Assembly: GCA_016212735.1 (NCBI GenBank)
Contig: JACRDZ010000247.1
Coordinates: forward strand, 1 to 17,213
DNA length: 17,213 nt
From: Candidatus Firestoneibacteriota bacterium
GTDB taxonomy: Bacteria > JACRDZ01
Reading direction: 5' to 3'
Position numbers and translations under genes: made by a program. The notes beneath the pieces are model-generated. The model was given only the letters and a program-made list of their open reading frames with translations, was not told where the DNA came from and did no database searches. This document shows positions 15,007 through 17,213 of the stretch, in pieces. Within the stretch, counting starts at the first letter, position 1. Each line of letters starts with the position of its first letter.

Positions 15007-15035
15007 AATATAATAAACTACTATATGAAAGTCAA
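15007..15035 (-). promoter_or_regulatory. Promoter of the DUF4258-YgiT pair
   Basis: On the minus strand TTGACT (15035-15030), a 17-bp spacer and TATATT (15012-15007) form a strong sigma70-like promoter. The predicted start is about 15000, almost exactly at the TTG codon (15001-14999), leaving no room for a leader with a ribosome site. Confidence 0.65.
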
Positions 15036-15109
15036 GAAATTTTAATGTATTGGAAATTAAAATTTAAACCAATCTGTTATTACAGGTAAAAATTCATAAT
15101 AAGTATTTG

Positions 15110-17092
15110 TTATCTTTTTTCTAATTTATTATTAACCAAATATGGACTAATTTTATAATAAAGTTCAACGAAATATTTGCTGATGATATTTTTTATTAAT
15201 ACTCTATCTTTAAAATCGTTAATCTTTTTAATAACGCCCACTCGTGAGTTTTCAGGAATAGCATTAGTTATAATGCATGGTTTTTTTCCATCTTTTCCAT
15301 CATCCCTACCAGTTGGTGGTTGAGATTCTGTAGTAAAGCTCCACGTATAGTCACTTGATAATTTATTCCCGGCTAAATCTTTTGCTTCAGTTGTAATTTT
15401 GCCAATATATTTTGTAGAATATGCGAGATTGGATGATGGGATAAATGTAGCTTTTTTCTCGCTGGATATTACATCGCCTTCAATTTGTTCTGATGAACTT
15501 TTAAGTATAAATGTAGCAGTATTAATGGTAGATACATCCATTGGTTCGCTGAATATAGCTATAATGTTTGAATTAATCGAAACACCTTCAGCTTTATCCC
15601 CCGGATTTACTGATGAAACATTAGGTGGAGTTGTGTCGGAGACCTCGCTTGCTATTGTAAAACTAAAAGTCTCTGACCACCCGCCATATTCTTTCCCATC
15701 ATGTGCCTTTGCCCTCCAATAGTATTTCTTATCACTTGGTAAAATTGTATCCACGTTCCATGTTGTTTTACCTGATGGATTTTCCGGGAAATGTTCTATT
15801 TTAGCTTTTGCTTCACCCAAAAATTGGTCATTATCAAAAATTTCAAAATAATATGTCAGATTGTCACCATCTAAATCGGTTGAATTAATTATCTCAAGAT
15901 CTGGAGTTTGAGTACCAATAGTACTGTTATTTTCTGGTCTGGCTGGTTTTGGTGCTGTAGGCGCATCATTACCCTGATTTACTATAAACCATGCAAAATC
16001 AGACCAACCACTTACCAAATCATGTTCATCTTTTGCCTGAGCCTGCCAGAAGTATTTACCATTATCTGCAAGTGGCATATCTATTATCCAGCTTATTCCT
16101 TTATTATCTGCACCTGTTACTGGATTTTTTGTTGTATCATACACTTTATATTCATAATTTATTTTGTCTCCATCTATATCAATTGAAGGCTGTACTTTTA
16201 ATTCCGGAGTAAGCATTGTTACAACTGTTTCTTTCGGACTTATTAATACAGGGACACTCGGTGCATCATTATTTATATTTACAAAAATCTTTGCATTCAT
16301 CCAGCTTGAATATGCTACACCATCTGTTGCTCTTACCCTCCAGTACCAGATTGTATTGTCATCTAATTCCGGAGTCTGCCATAGTGTAACAAATAGTTCG
16401 TTTGATTTTATTAGCTTGCTGCTTGTAAAATTATTTGTTGTATCTATTTCAAAATAGTATGAAACTTTATCTCCATCTTTATCCTGAGAACTATTTATTT
16501 CTAAAACAGGTGTTCTGTTTGCTACTTCACTGTTATCAGATGGACTTATTAATGTTGGCGTTTCCGGCGCATCATTAGATGTATTTATAAAAAATACAGC
16601 TTTATCCATCCATTCACCAGTAAGCCCATGTTCATCTACTGCACGTGCTTTCCAGCTATACCATGAATTATCAAGAAGTCCTTGCACAATGCCCATCGTG
16701 ATTCCTTCTTGTCCCTCAGGTGCAAAAGTTGTTTCATATACAAGAAAATTATTATTGTCATATACTTTAAAATCATAAGTCTTCTTGTCATTATCAGGAT
16801 CAGAGCCATTGTTTACCTCTAATTTCACTTCAGTTGTGTCAATGCTTGATCTATCCGGCGGATTGCTTAATGTTACTTTTGCCGGAGGTTCATTTATTTT
16901 ATTTACGAAAAATGATGATGGACTCATCGGATCACTATTAATATTATTTACACACGACCATGCTCTCCACCGATATCTTGTGTTTTCTACTAATTCCTTG
17001 TTTATATTCCATATTGTAACTTTTACTCCTTCCTGTATTCCAGAAGCAGAATCATAAATTTTTGTTAAATCAGCATCTGTATATATACTCAA
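15110..17092 (-). CDS. Surface-type protein with FN3-like repeats, Big_5 domain and degenerate CFI-box C-terminus; 5'-truncated
   Basis: The 660-residue reading holds five tandem FN3-like units of about 100 residues. Unit 1 is truncated (about 1-68); the others lie at 69-173, 174-275, 276-375 and 376-482. They share N-D-A-P borders, an S-x-D-x-D-G-D-x-x-x-Y core and a W-x-x-R-A-x-D-G motif. Next comes an SbsA-type Ig-like Big_5 domain (about 487-588, with F-S-E-P-M-D-V-S-T). The last 55 residues resemble the CFI-box C-terminal domain: Cys606, then F-K-D-R-V-L near 627-632 and F-V-E-L-Y-Y-K-I-S-P at 641-650. The start is a TTG inside a repeat unit. The frame continues 12 codons upstream to a TGA, with no ATG and no signal peptide. 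The gene has therefore lost its 5' part and is probably non-functional; ORF integrity suggests recent truncation. Confidence 0.78.
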   Translation of the reverse strand: MSIYTDADLTKIYDSASGIQEGVKVTIWNINKELVENTRYRWRAWSCVNNINSDPMSPSSFFVNKINEPPAKVTLSNPPDRSSIDTTEVKLEVNNGSDPDNDKKTYDFKVYDNNNFLVYETTFAPEGQEGITMGIVQGLLDNSWYSWKARAVDEHGLTGEWMDKAVFFINTSNDAPETPTLISPSDNSEVANRTPVLEINSSQDKDGDKVSYYFEIDTTNNFTSSKLIKSNELFVTLWQTPELDDNTIWYWRVRATDGVAYSSWMNAKIFVNINNDAPSVPVLISPKETVVTMLTPELKVQPSIDIDGDKINYEYKVYDTTKNPVTGADNKGISWIIDMPLADNGKYFWQAQAKDEHDLVSGWSDFAWFIVNQGNDAPTAPKPARPENNSTIGTQTPDLEIINSTDLDGDNLTYYFEIFDNDQFLGEAKAKIEHFPENPSGKTTWNVDTILPSDKKYYWRAKAHDGKEYGGWSETFSFTIASEVSDTTPPNVSSVNPGDKAEGVSINSNIIAIFSEPMDVSTINTATFILKSSSEQIEGDVISSEKKATFIPSSNLAYSTKYIGKITTEAKDLAGNKLSSDYTWSFTTESQPPTGRDDGKDGKKPCIITNAIPENSRVGVIKKINDFKDRVLIKNIISKYFVELYYKISPYLVNNKLEKR

Positions 17093-17093
17093 A

Positions 17094-17189
17094 CTAATCA
17101 GCTTTGCGAATTTTGTCGATAAAAGTCAAAAGTCTAACAAATTCAAAAATTTGATTGAAGTCAGTCCATTTAAGTGATAAAATTGAAAA
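17094..17189 (-). pseudogene. Possible C-terminal fragment of another gene (transposase-like tail)
   Basis: On the minus strand this segment reads F-S-I-L-S-L-K-W-T-D-F-N-Q-I-F-E-F-V-R-L, then L-T-F-I-D-K-I-R-K-A-D and a TAG at 17096-17094. It abuts the truncated repeat protein. The wording resembles the tails of some IS4-type transposases, but I cannot confirm this from 31 residues. An in-frame TAA lies just upstream at 17192-17190, followed by a run of ATTA repeats to the window end. Confidence 0.25.
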
Positions 17190-17209
17190 TTAATTAATTA
17201 ATTAATTTA
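17187..17209. repeat. ATTA tetranucleotide repeat
   Basis: The last bases contain about five tandem ATTA/TTAA units. This may be a microsatellite-like AT tract or an assembly-edge artefact. Confidence 0.6.
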
Positions 17210-17213
17210 TTTA

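Noticed and set aside
15399..17057. Plus-strand open frames across the FN3-like gene
   Set aside because: They are opposite-strand shadows created by the repetitive, A-rich coding strand.

Overview
The window is AT-rich bacterial DNA. It carries standard bacterial genes with Shine-Dalgarno sites (GGAGG/AAAGGA) and sigma70-type TTGACA/TATAAT promoters. Type IV pilus or type II secretion genes lie at both ends of the conserved part: a GspF/PilC inner-membrane protein at the left edge and a prepilin peptidase near 13.3-14.1 kb. Together with TPR-rich exported proteins, a NusG-II/Gx membrane pair and a Big_5/CFI-box surface protein, this suggests an uncultured, diderm-like bacterium of a poorly characterised phylum. 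I cannot name the phylum from sequence alone.

Layout: (1) 1-1184, minus strand: gspF/pilC, missing about its last ten residues at the window edge. (2) 1263-2088: a promoter and six tRNA genes (Arg-TCT, His-GTG, Arg-TCG, Gly-GCC, Lys-CTT, Leu-TAG), all with encoded CCA. Short related inverted repeats occupy two of the spacers. A second, very good promoter sits in front of tRNA-Leu. (3) 2127-8149: a proteostasis operon, tig-clpP-clpX-lon, followed at 31 nt by panD (aspartate decarboxylase). (4) 8095-8694, minus strand: a PAP2 phosphatase whose 3' end overlaps panD by 55 bp. (5) 8820-8896: tRNA-Pro(CGG) with its own promoter. (6) 8932-14059: a promoter and a tight plus-strand operon: SLOG/TIGR00725 protein, acylphosphatase, a large exported TPR protein, a NusG domain II membrane protein, a Gx transporter family (heptaprenyl diphosphate synthase component I-like) protein, and prepilin peptidase. 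(7) 14037-17213: an accessory, decaying region on the minus strand. It holds a frameshifted MNT-nucleotidyltransferase remnant, a REP/BIME-like double hairpin, a DUF4258/YgiT-zinc-finger toxin-antitoxin pair with its own promoter, a 5'-truncated multi-FN3-like/Big_5 protein with a degenerate CFI-box tail, and at the right edge a short open stretch that may be the tail of another gene, possibly a transposase.

How the parts work together: Trigger factor folds nascent chains, ClpXP and Lon degrade proteins, and panD supplies beta-alanine for CoA. Prepilin peptidase and GspF belong to the same pilus/secretion machine, although they are about 12 kb apart and on opposite strands. No clearly new defence or mobile system is visible. 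The most unusual parts are the 14.0-17.2 kb region, the REP-like and 18-bp dispersed repeats, and the degenerate CFI-box protein.
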